The translations under genes were made by a program, and so were the position numbers. Positions 27,465 to 36,551 of a stretch of DNA of 64,000 bases are shown here, piece after piece; within the stretch, counting starts at the first letter, position 1, and each line of letters starts with the position of its first letter. The stretch is from Bacteroidales bacterium (GTDB taxonomy: Bacteria; Bacteroidota; Bacteroidia; Bacteroidales; WCHB1-69), in contig JAGCXN010000036.1 of the NCBI GenBank assembly GCA_017961265.1, forward strand, positions 82,311 through 146,310. Direction: 5' to 3'. Under the pieces are notes generated by a model. The model made no database searches and was not told the origin of the DNA. It saw nothing but the letters and a program-made list of their open reading frames with translations.

Positions 27465-27517
27465 CAGCATCGTTTCAAACAACTAAGTTCTTATGAAACG
27501 TACAATAATCTGTTATT

Positions 27518-27925
27518 ATGGGAAACACTAGTATCATCAACGGCTGCCGCATTGCATCAGACCGTATTGCCACCCTCGGCGCAAACGAAATTTTTGTCTT
27601 TGGAAGCAACATTCAAGGAGCCCATGGCGGCGGGGCTGCGCGGTATGCACACCAACAGTTCGGAGCCGAATGGGGTGTTGGTGAAGGTCTTACAGGCCGC
27701 ACCTACGCGCTGCCCACTATGGAGGGGGAAGCCTCCATGAAGAAAGCTGTGGAGCATTTTATCTCCTGCGCCAAAGCCCATTCCGAACTCACTTTCCTTG
27801 TCACCGCTGTAGGATGCGGCATTGCAGGTTACACGCCCGATGAGGTAGCCCCGTTCTTCCGTGAAGCCACCGCGTTGGCAAATGTCTATCTTCCTGGAGT
27901 TTTTTGGAAAGTACTTAAAAAGTGA
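27518..27925 (+). CDS. Small macrodomain-like protein (A1S_2505-type)
   Basis: 135 residues. The pattern EIFVFGSNIQGAHGGGAARYAHQ (first part near residue 24), then GVGEGLTGRTYALPT and TAVGCGIAGYTPDEVAPFF is that of a family of compact proteins found in bacteria and phages. Its Gly-rich FGSNxxGxHGxGAA loop resembles macrodomain ADP-ribose-binding loops. Function (ADP-ribose or nucleotide-derivative binding) is inference. It converges with the rhamnosidase gene, overlapping by 11 nt. Confidence 0.7.
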   Translation: MGNTSIINGCRIASDRIATLGANEIFVFGSNIQGAHGGGAARYAHQQFGAEWGVGEGLTGRTYALPTMEGEASMKKAVEHFISCAKAHSELTFLVTAVGCGIAGYTPDEVAPFFREATALANVYLPGVFWKVLKK

Positions 27926-30173
27926 ACGTCCACTCCCCTTCCCCCACCGTGCGTTCAATGGACGTGCCAGGGAAAACGGTGGCGGTGGCGCCTTCAGGAA
28001 CCGTCAGTTTCAGACAATTTCCATTGATTTCCACGCAGATGGTGCCGTACTGCGTGGGTTTGGTAGCACGCACCCAATCGATGTCATTTACAGGCTGCGG
28101 GTCGATAAAAAAGTGGTGGTACCCAGGATCGTCTGGATCGGGACGGATGCCGGCGAGGGCCTGATAGAACCAGATACCGACCCCGTTGTAGCAGTTGTGT
28201 ACACGGCTACGGTCCTCCACCACCTTCTCGCCGTTGTCGCGCTCGCAGCCCCATGATTCCCAAGTGGTGGTTGCCCCGTGGTTGAGCATGTGGAGATAGC
28301 CGGGGTAGTCGGGCTGGCGCAGGATGGTGGCCATCAGGTCGGCCTGCCGCTCACGAATGCACCACTCGGTGAAAATCGGCACTCCCATCAACCCCACGGC
28401 GATGTGGTCATTGTACTTTCCGTGGCAGTCGGCCAGCAGCCTTTCTTCGACCTCCCCGCGGATACTTCTGTTGGGCGCGATGTCCATCAGCAGGGCGTAG
28501 CTTTGGTCAAGCGGCGTACCATTGGCATAGGTGTGGGTTTCAGGGTGGTAGAATTTCCTGTGTATGTTGGTTTTGAGCCGTTTGCGCCAGCTGGCAAACA
28601 TTTTCCCGTCGTCATCATGCCCTAATACTTTCGCCATCCGTTCCATGTCGCCGAGACAGTCCACGATGAAACAGTTGCTTACAAAGAGGGCCGACTCACC
28701 ACCCACCTCCACGCCGTCGGGGGCGAGCCAGTCGCCGAGAAACCACATCCGTCCCTCGTCGGGCCAGGGTTGTAGAAGACCATCTGGACTATAGCGTTTT
28801 ACATAATTGAGCCATTTTTTCATCATATCGTAAAACTGGCTACGGCCAAACAATGTGGGGTCGCGGTAATTGAGGTAGGTGCGCCATGCGGCCTTGATGA
28901 TGAAGCCGCTCCAGTAGGGGCCGCCGCCGGTGGGAAATGCCGGAGCCACGTAGGGAAGTGAGCCGTTACTACCCATGGCGTCTTTCCACGCAGTCTGCCA
29001 GTTATGGTAGGTGTCGCGCACGTCGTACATCGTCTGCAGCGTCATGGTGGAGGAGTTGCCGTCGCCGCCGTAGCCCATCCGTTCCAGATGGGGGCAGTCC
29101 ATCATATAGCCGCTGAGGGTGAGGCACTGGAGGGTGTAACGGATAAGGTCGTGGATGGCGTTAAGGCGCGGGTCGGAACATTCGAAGGTGGCGGCTTCAT
29201 CGGGGTTAAGGGCACTGATTTGGAGGGCGCGTGCCGTCTTAATGTCGCCGCCAGTCACGCGCACGTAGCGGAAGGCGTGGTAGTGAAAGCGGTTGGTGAA
29301 GTGGTCGCTGCCGCTACCGTCCGACACATAGTAGTCGCTCTCGGTGTGCGGGGGCGTGGCACGCAGGTGGTCAAGGTACTCCATGGTGACTTCGTGACCG
29401 GACGGCAGCGGCTGGAAGTCGGCTTGGAACCATCCCGTGAGCACCCGCCCGAAGTCGAGCAGCAAGGTGCTGTCATCGGTACGGGTCACGGACACGGGCA
29501 ACAGCGTGTCAATGATGCGGTTGCCCTCAAATTCCTGTGCGAATATGTCCAAACCTTTCCCATCCATCAAAGCGGAACGCATTTTAATATCCACCACGGC
29601 GGCGCGACGTTCTTCGCAGGTTTTCCGGGCGTCGTATCGTTCGCCGCCAAACTGCAACGGCTGCCAGCTGCCTGTGTAGCTGTAGCCGCTTGGCGAGGTC
29701 ATCCACGTGATGTCGGTTTGGGCAATAACCTTCCGTGTTTTATACAGCTGGTCTTGGTAGGCATTTTCCCATGTCACTTCTACTTTCACGGCCGCTGGTG
29801 TTCCATACACCCGTCCCCACCCCTGCCCTACCCAGAGCATCAGGTCATTGCCGCCCTCGTGCAGATACGGCGAAATGTCGTAGGAAACCGACATTGCCCG
29901 CTTGTCCATTTGTGACACGGCGGGTTGCAGCACCTTGTCGCCCACATTCCGCCCATTGACATACACTTCGTGGTAGCCCAGCGACGTAACGTCCACTCGG
30001 GTGATTCCATTCGACACTTCCGAATTGGTCAACACAATGGTCTTATGGAAGATCGGTGTTTCCTCCCATCCGTTGCCATCGGCAGTGCGGCAACCGATAA
30101 ACCATTGGGCACGGGCGGGAAGGGCGGAAAGCACAACCAAACAAACCAATACAAATCTCTTCATTGCCATCAA
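27915..30173 (-). CDS. Alpha-L-rhamnosidase-type glycoside hydrolase (GH78)
   Basis: 752 residues. Signal peptide MKRFVLVCLVVLSALPARA (start 30173 or ATG 30164). The N-terminal beta-sandwich (YHEVYVNGRNVGDKVL) is followed by a jelly roll (LLLDFGRVLTGWFQ, near 235) and the (alpha/alpha)6 catalytic domain from about residue 340, with MMDCPHLERMGYGGD carrying the conserved acidic residues, WPDEGRMWFLGDW, and TTWESWGCERD near 665. It is exported and should release terminal rhamnose from plant or bacterial glycans. No PUL SusC/D pair is adjacent. A -7 box is at 30198-30205. Confidence 0.9.
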   Translation of the reverse strand: MMAMKRFVLVCLVVLSALPARAQWFIGCRTADGNGWEETPIFHKTIVLTNSEVSNGITRVDVTSLGYHEVYVNGRNVGDKVLQPAVSQMDKRAMSVSYDISPYLHEGGNDLMLWVGQGWGRVYGTPAAVKVEVTWENAYQDQLYKTRKVIAQTDITWMTSPSGYSYTGSWQPLQFGGERYDARKTCEERRAAVVDIKMRSALMDGKGLDIFAQEFEGNRIIDTLLPVSVTRTDDSTLLLDFGRVLTGWFQADFQPLPSGHEVTMEYLDHLRATPPHTESDYYVSDGSGSDHFTNRFHYHAFRYVRVTGGDIKTARALQISALNPDEAATFECSDPRLNAIHDLIRYTLQCLTLSGYMMDCPHLERMGYGGDGNSSTMTLQTMYDVRDTYHNWQTAWKDAMGSNGSLPYVAPAFPTGGGPYWSGFIIKAAWRTYLNYRDPTLFGRSQFYDMMKKWLNYVKRYSPDGLLQPWPDEGRMWFLGDWLAPDGVEVGGESALFVSNCFIVDCLGDMERMAKVLGHDDDGKMFASWRKRLKTNIHRKFYHPETHTYANGTPLDQSYALLMDIAPNRSIRGEVEERLLADCHGKYNDHIAVGLMGVPIFTEWCIRERQADLMATILRQPDYPGYLHMLNHGATTTWESWGCERDNGEKVVEDRSRVHNCYNGVGIWFYQALAGIRPDPDDPGYHHFFIDPQPVNDIDWVRATKPTQYGTICVEINGNCLKLTVPEGATATVFPGTSIERTVGEGEWTFTF

Positions 30174-30197
30174 AAGTGTAACTGATTAAAAGGACGG

Positions 30198-30205
30198 CAA
30201 AAATA
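30198..30205 (-). promoter_or_regulatory. -7 promoter element for the GH78 gene
   Basis: The minus strand reads TATTTTTG followed by CCGTCC, 25 nt before the ATG at 30173. Confidence 0.65.
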
Positions 30206-30412
30206 CAATTATTTTAAACTTGGAGTGTGATTATCAACGTTTTTTACCAAGCAAAATACTGGAACTAAGAAATCATCTGATTTTTCTTTCAAATCCTTCG
30301 ATACTTTTTAAAAATTATTATAAAATTTACAATATTTTAATAAACACATCGTTATTAAATAATAAAGAAATTAAAGTTATACTAAAAAAACAAGAAAATA
30401 AAAGAATATAAA

Positions 30413-30952
30413 ATGGGAGAAGAATTAATACCACACAGAGGAAATCACAAAAAACTCCTTTCCTACCAGAAGGCAAATGTTATATTTTGCATAACTTACT
30501 ACTTTGTAGAGAACTATTTACAACGTGGAGATCGGACACGAGACCAAATGATACAGGCAGCACGTTCGGGCAAACAGAATATTATTGAAGGTGGCGCAGC
30601 CAGCAGCACCAGCGCCAAAACCGAAATTAGACTTGTTAATGTAGCTAAAGCGAGCTTGCAGGAGCTTCTCGAAGATTACGAAGATTATTTGAAAACCCGA
30701 AATCACAGGCAGTGGGAACAGGATTCAGTGGAGTTACTGACAATGCGCGCACTTGGTGCCCAACACAATGATGTCGATTTTTTTATGGAAATGGTACAGA
30801 CACGTCCACCCGAAACCATAGCCAATATGTGCATTGTTCTAATAAAGCAAACTGACTATTTGCTTTTTAGGCAGTTGAAGCGGCTTGAGAAAGATTTTTT
30901 GGAGAATGGCGGATTCTCTGAAAGAATGTACCGTCTTCGGGGGAAAAAATAA
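30413..30952 (+). CDS. Four-helix-bundle suffix domain protein
   Basis: 179 residues, mostly helical. QMIQAARSGKQNIIEGG, then SSTSAKTEIRLVNVAKASLQELLEDYEDYL matches the four-helix-bundle/S23-like family found in Bacteroidota, followed by the C-terminal suffix region (PPETIANMCIVLIKQTDYLLFRQL). S23-type proteins are often encoded within or near rRNA genes. Function is unknown. The ~240-nt upstream region (30174-30412) is AT-rich with no convincing gene. A short frame there (30220-30411) is compositional. Confidence 0.8.
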   Translation: MGEELIPHRGNHKKLLSYQKANVIFCITYYFVENYLQRGDRTRDQMIQAARSGKQNIIEGGAASSTSAKTEIRLVNVAKASLQELLEDYEDYLKTRNHRQWEQDSVELLTMRALGAQHNDVDFFMEMVQTRPPETIANMCIVLIKQTDYLLFRQLKRLEKDFLENGGFSERMYRLRGKK

Positions 30953-30959
30953 TTCAGGA

Positions 30960-31018
30960 TTTTTTAAGGTCGTTAATGTCTTTAATGTCTTTAGGGTCTT
31001 TAAGGCCTTTAGCGACCT
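30960..31018. repeat. Tandem 9-mer array (GTCTTTAAT family)
   Basis: GTCGTTAAT GTCTTTAAT GTCTTTAGG GTCTTTAAG GCCTTTAGC: five degenerate copies with 9-nt period, between the four-helix gene and the convergent AraC gene. Confidence 0.75.
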
Positions 31019-31024
31019 TCCCCC

Positions 31025-31867
31025 TCACACCCCGGCGCGGTACTGTGTCGGCGAGAGGCCGGTGCCGCGCTTGAAGTAGCGGCAGAAGGAAGCTTGATCG
31101 GGAAAGCCGAAACGGTCGGAGATGACCTGCACACTGATGTCGGGCTCGTACGTGAGCATCTGCTTAACACGGAGGATGACAAAGTGCTGGATCCAATAGC
31201 TGGCAGTATGGCCCGTCTGCTCCCGGACGACCGTACTGAAATGCTTCGGTGAAAGGTAGAAAAGTTTGGCATAAAACTGCACATCGCGGTGCTGCTGGCA
31301 GTTCTCGATGATGGCGTTGTAAAAGCGGTTGCTCAAGCTCTTCGTGGCATCGCCCGTGGTGGCGAGGGTGGTATCATGGAAGAAATCAATGAGCTGCGAC
31401 AAAAGATACAGACATCCTCTCAAGATGTCCTCCCTCCCCTTGATGCCGAGGCGAATAACACGACAGATGGCTTCTGAAAACGCCATCATATCATCGTATT
31501 GATTATCAGAAAGGTGAAAATGGGGAATACGCTCATACACGGATCGTTTATCACTAAAAAAAAGTTTTCCAAACTTAGTATATAATTCTGACGACACAGC
31601 AATCAGTGTGGCATGGTAATCGGAGGATACCCGATGAACGACAAGCGTGTGCATCGGATAGACGATGGCAAGGTCGTGCGGATGGAACTGAACATTGACG
31701 GAGTCGTATTCCGCCTCAAGGCAGCCGCTGTGGCACATCGAAATGACATAGTGAGAGGAAGTATACGGTATCTTTTGCACCGGCGTATCTGTCACATCAA
31801 AAATAGACACACCCATTTCGACAATTTTTTCATCATCCAATAAAAGATTCCTACCTATTTCTCCCAT
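31025..31867 (-). CDS. AraC-family transcriptional regulator
   Basis: 280 residues. The N-terminal half is a cupin-like ligand-binding region (QFHPHDLAIVYPMHTLVVHRV, first part near 60). The C-terminal ~100 residues hold two HTH motifs: AKLFYLSPKHFSTVVREQTG, and VQVISDRFGFPDQASFCRYF followed by KRGTGLSPTQYR, the AraC signature. It is transcribed away from the sorting-domain/beta-helix cluster that starts at 32037, with both promoters in the 169-nt gap, so it may regulate that cluster (inference). Ligand unknown. Confidence 0.9.
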   Translation of the reverse strand: MGEIGRNLLLDDEKIVEMGVSIFDVTDTPVQKIPYTSSHYVISMCHSGCLEAEYDSVNVQFHPHDLAIVYPMHTLVVHRVSSDYHATLIAVSSELYTKFGKLFFSDKRSVYERIPHFHLSDNQYDDMMAFSEAICRVIRLGIKGREDILRGCLYLLSQLIDFFHDTTLATTGDATKSLSNRFYNAIIENCQQHRDVQFYAKLFYLSPKHFSTVVREQTGHTASYWIQHFVILRVKQMLTYEPDISVQVISDRFGFPDQASFCRYFKRGTGLSPTQYRAGV

Positions 31868-31892
31868 AAGATTATCAAAGATTTTGAAAATG

Positions 31893-31900
31893 CAAAAATA
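31893..31900 (-). promoter_or_regulatory. -7 promoter element for the AraC gene
   Basis: The minus strand reads TATTTTTG followed by CATT, 26 nt before the ATG at 31867. Confidence 0.6.
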
Positions 31901-31988
31901 AAAATATTTCAGCTCTAAACAAAAAAAAAACGACTTTTTGACAAATATTCCACACTTACTGATAGTATAGACTTGCCATAATATATTG

Positions 31989-31996
31989 TATTTTTG
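31989..31996 (+). promoter_or_regulatory. -7 promoter element for the surface cluster
   Basis: TATTTTTG followed by CCCGC, with TTG near -33 (about 31973). It is 41 nt before the ATG at 32037. Confidence 0.65.
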
Positions 31997-32036
31997 CCCG
32001 CTTTAAAATTGACGTACTATCAAACAATCTTCCCAT

Positions 32037-32528
32037 ATGAAACATAAACTTTTTGCACTCGGGCTGTTTTTTTCAAGCCTATTGTGGATGAATGGCGCAT
32101 TTGCGCAGACCATCCACACGACCAACCTCACCGTGGTCTATTCTAACAACCAACCGGACAGCTTTTTCGAGAATGTCACCCAGTTCTCTTTTTCGGGCGA
32201 CAATCTGCTGATCAACCAAGGCGGGACGGTCACCCCGATTTCCCGCTCCATCATCCGCAAGCTCACTCTAGAGGATGTAGCATCCTCTTCCATTGAGACT
32301 TACGATGAAAACGCCAAAATTTTCATCTACCCGAACCCCACTAGCGACAAACTGAACATGTCGTCTGAAACCGAACAGCAGGTTCTGGTGAGCATCTTCT
32401 CGCTGAATGGCCAAAAGCTGATGCAGCAGCAGATGAGCACCTCCGAAAGCATTGATGTAAGTTCCTTGGCAAAAGGTATTTACATTATCAAGATTAATGA
32501 AACATCTTATAAATTCAGCAAACTCTAA
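32037..32528 (+). CDS. Small secreted protein with T9SS C-terminal sorting domain
   Basis: 163 residues. Signal peptide MKHKLFALGLFFSSLLWM through AFA-Q. A ~60-residue module (VTQFSFSGDNLLINQGG, then IIRKLTLED) resembles the N-terminal module of the next protein. The C-terminus is a T9SS type A sorting domain (IFIYPNPTSDKLNM, then VSIFSLNGQKLMQQ, then LAKGIYIIKI). The mature protein is therefore almost only a sorting domain plus a short adaptor. It precedes the beta-helix gene by 5 nt. Role unknown. Confidence 0.82.
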   Translation: MKHKLFALGLFFSSLLWMNGAFAQTIHTTNLTVVYSNNQPDSFFENVTQFSFSGDNLLINQGGTVTPISRSIIRKLTLEDVASSSIETYDENAKIFIYPNPTSDKLNMSSETEQQVLVSIFSLNGQKLMQQQMSTSESIDVSSLAKGIYIIKINETSYKFSKL

Positions 32529-32533
32529 GCGCT

Positions 32534-35230
32534 ATGAAAAAAATCATCATCCTTCTTTTTGCCGCATTATTGGCCACGGCAAGCGCATTTGCACAAGAAC
32601 GTGTCATTTTTTACAGCGGGAGCGTTCCCGTCCATACCCAATATATTGAAAACGTTGACAGCGTGAATTTTGTCAACGGCATTTCCATCGTCCACAACAA
32701 CATCGGCGAGACCAATTTCCAATTCCCCGTAATCGGTATCGACAGCATTGTCTTTTCTGATGAAGAGACGCAGGTGGACACGGGCGAAATCATCTACATC
32801 ACTTACGCCGGAAGTGCCGTCTCCGTCATCAACCCGTGGGCGAACCGCGGCGTGACCGTGACCACCAGCGGTGCGGACGTGACCGTGAACGCGGTTTCGG
32901 GCACACAGGACATTATCTACTACCTGTCAGGCACAACCAGCGACGGTTCCCTCACCATCAGCAGCGACCACCGTTTCAATATGACTCTGGACGGCGTAAG
33001 CATCACCAACCCGACCGGCGCCGCCATCAAGTCGCTGCTGGACGAAAAGATCACCCTCACCCTCAAGAATACCAGCACTTTGGCCGACGGTGCCACCAGC
33101 ACCGACAAGGCCCCCTTTGACAGCAGGGGTCAAATCATCATCTCTGGCAATGGCACGCTGAACCTCAACGGCACTGTGAAGCACGGCCTTTTCAGCGCCG
33201 ACTACATCCGTATGCTCAGCGGCACCGTCAACGTGACAGGCGCGGCCAATGACGGCATCCACTCCAACGACTACGTCGAGATTTTCGGCGGCACCATCAC
33301 CGTCAACAACGCCAAATCGGACATTGACGGGGGCAGCCGCTACCTCCACATCTCGGGCGGCAACATCACCGTGAACAGCTCCGTCGCCGACGGCAAGGGC
33401 CTCAAAAGCGACAGTGTCGTCACCATCACCGGCGGCACCATCAACCTGACCATGAGCGGCGACTACAGCAAGGGAATCAAGGCGGGTACAGACATCGACA
33501 TCCAGGGCGGCAGCATCACCATCAACGGCAGCGGCGCCACCGTGGTGACCGCCGGCGACCCGTCGCACTGCGCTGGTCTCAAAAGCAACGGCAATACCAT
33601 CATCACAAACCTCACCGGAAGCACCAATGTCCACATCACAATGACGAATGCGGCGGCGGGCGGCAAGGCCATCAACGCCGACGGCGATGTAGTCATCAAC
33701 GGCGGCACCATAGAATTGAGCGTGGCGGGCGCGGGCGGAAACTACACCGACACTAACAACACCGCCAACACCTACTCCTCCCATTGCATCAAAACCAACG
33801 GCGGCATCACCGTCAACGGCGGTAACCTCACCCTCACCGCTGCCGGCAAGGACAGCAAATGTTTGGCCGCAGACCAAGCTGTCACCGTCAACGGCGGCAC
33901 GATCGGTATGACCGTCTCCGGACAGGCCAGCAAGGGCATCAAGTCCGACATCTCTGTCATCATTGAAAACGGCGACATCACTGCCAACGTGAGCGGTGCC
34001 ACCGTGGTGGCCAACCAGTCGGCCTCCAACAGCATCGCCATCAAGTCGGACGGCACGATGGAGTTCAACGGCGGCACCATCACCGCCACCTGCACCTCCG
34101 CTTCGGGCGGTGCGAAGTGCCTCTCCGCAGACGGCAATATGACCTTTAACGGAGGCACCTTCACCCTTTCAACTGCTGGCATCGGCGCCACGGTGGCCGG
34201 CAGCGGCACCAGCTGCACCGACGGCTACGCCCCCAGCTGTATCAAAACTGACGGCAATATCGTCATCAACGGCGGCGATTTCAACTGCCAGAGCACGGGC
34301 AAGGGCGGCCGCGGTATCGCTTGCGACGGCACGCTGACCATCGGCACGGCCAACGCGAGCGACGAGCTCATCAACCTCTATATCATGACCTCCGGTGCAC
34401 CGGTCAACGCATCGAGCGGCGGCGGATTCCCCGGCGGCGGCGGCAGCAGTTCCGACTACTGGAAAGGACTCCCCAAAGGCATCAAGTCCCAGGGCAACAT
34501 CTACATCAACAGTGGCCATGTCCAGTCCTATTGTGCCCAGACCTCCGGTGACCCGACCGGCGAGGCCATCGAGAGCAAGGACGGCATCTATATCAATGGC
34601 GGCTTTGTGGAGGCCAACGCCTACGATGACGCCATCAATTGCGCCAACCACATCGAAGTGAACGGCGGTTATGTGTGGGCCTACTCCCGCGGCAACGACG
34701 CCATCGACTGCAACGGCGCGTATTCCCAGTACAACGGCGGTATCGTCATTGCAGGGGGCAAGGAAGAGGCCATTGATGCCAACACAGACGGCATGGGCGG
34801 CGTAACCGGACACCTCCAGATCAACGGTGCCACCATCGTTGCCTACCGATCCACCAGTGGTGGCGGCGGTCCCGGAGGCGGTGGCGGGATGGCACTGCTC
34901 GACAACCCGACCTATATGAACGGCCAGAAATCCCTCTCTCCCAGCACCACCATATCCGCAGGAAGCAAGTACTGCATCAAGAACAGCAGCAGCAATCCCG
35001 TGATGATCTACCAGCACCAGTCCGTCAGCGGCAGCGGATTCCAAAGTTCAACGACAGGATTGGGCACCCGTGCCAGCGGATCCTTCATCTTCACCAGTCC
35101 CGAAGTGACCTCAGGCACCTATACCCTTTACACCAACCCCACCATCAACGGCACCGCCAACTGGCACGGGCTGTACATCGGAGCAACCGCCACCACTTCC
35201 GGCAGCGGTACTTCCGTCACTGCACAATAA
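32534..35230 (+). CDS. Cthe_2159-type beta-helix carbohydrate-binding surface protein
   Basis: 898 residues. Signal peptide MKKIIILLFAALLATASAFA. Residues 25-75 share the V-x-F-x-N/G-x-IDSIxFSD module with the preceding protein. From about 100 to 780 runs a right-handed beta-helix of ~20-residue turns (for example INGGTIELSVAG, VNGGNLTLTAAGKDSKCLAA, FNGGTFTLSTAG) with frequent GIKS/AIKS and DAI. This is the family (PF14262, DUF4353) named for Cthe_2159, which binds acidic polysaccharide with calcium. Gly-rich loops (SSGGGFPGGGG, SGGGGPGGGGG) occur near 630 and 775. No clear T9SS domain ends it. The terminator at 35240 follows. Confidence 0.85.
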   Translation: MKKIIILLFAALLATASAFAQERVIFYSGSVPVHTQYIENVDSVNFVNGISIVHNNIGETNFQFPVIGIDSIVFSDEETQVDTGEIIYITYAGSAVSVINPWANRGVTVTTSGADVTVNAVSGTQDIIYYLSGTTSDGSLTISSDHRFNMTLDGVSITNPTGAAIKSLLDEKITLTLKNTSTLADGATSTDKAPFDSRGQIIISGNGTLNLNGTVKHGLFSADYIRMLSGTVNVTGAANDGIHSNDYVEIFGGTITVNNAKSDIDGGSRYLHISGGNITVNSSVADGKGLKSDSVVTITGGTINLTMSGDYSKGIKAGTDIDIQGGSITINGSGATVVTAGDPSHCAGLKSNGNTIITNLTGSTNVHITMTNAAAGGKAINADGDVVINGGTIELSVAGAGGNYTDTNNTANTYSSHCIKTNGGITVNGGNLTLTAAGKDSKCLAADQAVTVNGGTIGMTVSGQASKGIKSDISVIIENGDITANVSGATVVANQSASNSIAIKSDGTMEFNGGTITATCTSASGGAKCLSADGNMTFNGGTFTLSTAGIGATVAGSGTSCTDGYAPSCIKTDGNIVINGGDFNCQSTGKGGRGIACDGTLTIGTANASDELINLYIMTSGAPVNASSGGGFPGGGGSSSDYWKGLPKGIKSQGNIYINSGHVQSYCAQTSGDPTGEAIESKDGIYINGGFVEANAYDDAINCANHIEVNGGYVWAYSRGNDAIDCNGAYSQYNGGIVIAGGKEEAIDANTDGMGGVTGHLQINGATIVAYRSTSGGGGPGGGGGMALLDNPTYMNGQKSLSPSTTISAGSKYCIKNSSSNPVMIYQHQSVSGSGFQSSTTGLGTRASGSFIFTSPEVTSGTYTLYTNPTINGTANWHGLYIGATATTSGSGTSVTAQ

Positions 35231-35239
35231 ACGACACTT

Positions 35240-35267
35240 CCCCTCCTTTTATGGGAGGGGCTTTTTT
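35240..35267 (+). terminator. Rho-independent terminator after the beta-helix gene
   Basis: CCCCTCC-(TTTTATG)-GGAGGGG stem followed by CTTTTTT. It separates the first two cluster genes from the lipoprotein at 35282, although read-through is possible. Confidence 0.8.
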
Positions 35268-35281
35268 ACAATAAATCAAAT

Positions 35282-35992
35282 ATGAAGAGAACGATTTCCA
35301 TCCTTGCGGTCCTTTGCGCCGCCGTCATGTTCCTCACTGCCTGCAGCAAAGGCGAGGGTGAAGGGGGGACAGGCACCATCGAAGGCAAGATCATGCGGGT
35401 GCTGCATGACAACGACAACTACAACCTGACCACCGACACCGTTGCCGGAAGCAAGGTCGATGTCTTCATCGTGTACGGCGACGACACTTTTTACGGGGAC
35501 GATACCGAGACGGGCGAGGACGGCACCTACCGCTTCCAGTATTTGAAAAAAGGGACATACACCCTGTACGCCTACTCCACCCTCGCTTCCGGCGAGCGAA
35601 TCGCGGTGTCGGAAACCGTGAAGATTGCGAGCGGCGAAACCGTCACCGTGCCCACCATCTACACCCACGAGGGCAAGGCATACGGCACGTCGATGGTGCG
35701 CGGGCAGGTATGGGCCAACTACATCCACAACGGCAGTGACCGCGGCAGCGGGTGGGCTTACGAACACCGCGTCTATATCCGGCGCGTGGGCGAACCCTAC
35801 CACTTCGACGACGTGCGCGTCGGCCTCGACGGCTACTACTACTTCCAGCAGCTACAGCCTGGAACCTATGAGGTCTTCACCTTCACCGAAAACACCAACG
35901 AAGTTCCCTCCCCCGTCACCCAAACCATCACCGTAACGGAAGCAGGACAAATCTACGACTTGGAACTTTTTACCGTGGTCGTTAACGTCTGA
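35282..35992 (+). CDS. Lipoprotein with two CNA-B/carboxypeptidase-regulatory-like domains
   Basis: 236 residues. Lipobox LCAAVMFLTACSKG (Cys21). Two beta-sandwich repeats of the SdrD-B/CNA-B kind follow: TGEDGTYRFQYLKKGTYTLYAYS (core near 80) and VGLDGYYYFQQLQPGTYEVF (near 180). It should sit on the outer membrane or in the periplasm. It starts 51 nt after the beta-helix gene, just past the terminator. Role unknown. Confidence 0.8.
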   Translation: MKRTISILAVLCAAVMFLTACSKGEGEGGTGTIEGKIMRVLHDNDNYNLTTDTVAGSKVDVFIVYGDDTFYGDDTETGEDGTYRFQYLKKGTYTLYAYSTLASGERIAVSETVKIASGETVTVPTIYTHEGKAYGTSMVRGQVWANYIHNGSDRGSGWAYEHRVYIRRVGEPYHFDDVRVGLDGYYYFQQLQPGTYEVFTFTENTNEVPSPVTQTITVTEAGQIYDLELFTVVVNV

Positions 35993-35994
35993 CA

Positions 35995-36052
35995 AATTGA
36001 AAATTGAAAATTGAAAAAATGAAGTATAAAGTAGAAGGTAAAAAGTAGGAGG
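35995..36052. repeat. Short tandem repeats (AAATTGA and GTAGAAGGT-like)
   Basis: ATTGAAAATTGAAAATTGAA then GTAGAAGGTAAAAAGTAGGAGG: low-complexity repeats like those at 22999-23055. Confidence 0.5.
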
Positions 36053-36083
36053 TGCCCACCGCACAATCCCTCTTCAGACCAAC

Positions 36084-36130
36084 TACTTATCACCTATCAC
36101 CTATTACCTGTTACCTAATACCTATTACCA
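36084..36130. repeat. TATCACC/TATTACC heptamer array
   Basis: Seven or so tandem 7-mers (TATCACC, TATTACC, TGTTACC, TAATACC variants) running up to the ATG at 36131, so they occupy the presumed ribosome-binding region of that gene. Confidence 0.7.
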
Positions 36131-36541
36131 ATGAAAAGACGAATCCTACTGATACTTTCGCTGCTGTTTGTTTCCACGTCATTCCTCGCGGGACAGACGA
36201 GTGACAAGCGTGAGAAACGGAAGAATCTGACGGTGAAGGAGTGGAACACAAATGCGGCGACCAAGACCCGCTATCTGGACCACGTCACCAAATTCGATGC
36301 CAACGGCTTCAAGATCGAAGAGATTGAGTATGCCAACTACGGGCAGAAAACGAGAACCACATTTGAGTACAACGAGGCTGGCAAATGCATCAAACAGACC
36401 GAGTACGACAGCCGGAACAAACCGGTCCGCATCCGCAAGTTCGAATACTACCCCGACGGCAGCAAAAAGAAACAATACAACTATTTCCCCTCGGGGAAAT
36501 TGGAAACCATCAAGGAGTTCGAATACATCTTTGACAAATAG
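36131..36541 (+). CDS. Secreted protein with YD-repeat-like strands, unknown
   Basis: 136 residues. Signal peptide MKRRILLILSLLFVSTSFLAG. The mature part is a run of beta-strand repeats: VTKFDANGFKIEEIEYANYG, TTFEYNEAGKCIKQTEYDSR, and RKFEYYPDGSKKKQYNYFPS. The x-FEY-x-x-x-G-K pattern resembles YD/Rhs-like or MORN-like folds. It ends 10 nt before the VTC-domain gene. Confidence 0.72.
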   Translation: MKRRILLILSLLFVSTSFLAGQTSDKREKRKNLTVKEWNTNAATKTRYLDHVTKFDANGFKIEEIEYANYGQKTRTTFEYNEAGKCIKQTEYDSRNKPVRIRKFEYYPDGSKKKQYNYFPSGKLETIKEFEYIFDK

Positions 36542-36551
36542 ACAAAGACTG

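Noticed and set aside
30220-30411. 63-codon open frame in AT-rich gap
   Set aside because: Composition is that of non-coding AT-rich DNA and no promoter or RBS is convincing.
36084-36130. CRISPR or phase-variable coding repeat
   Set aside because: The heptamers are non-coding and end exactly at the start codon; I kept them as a repeat only.
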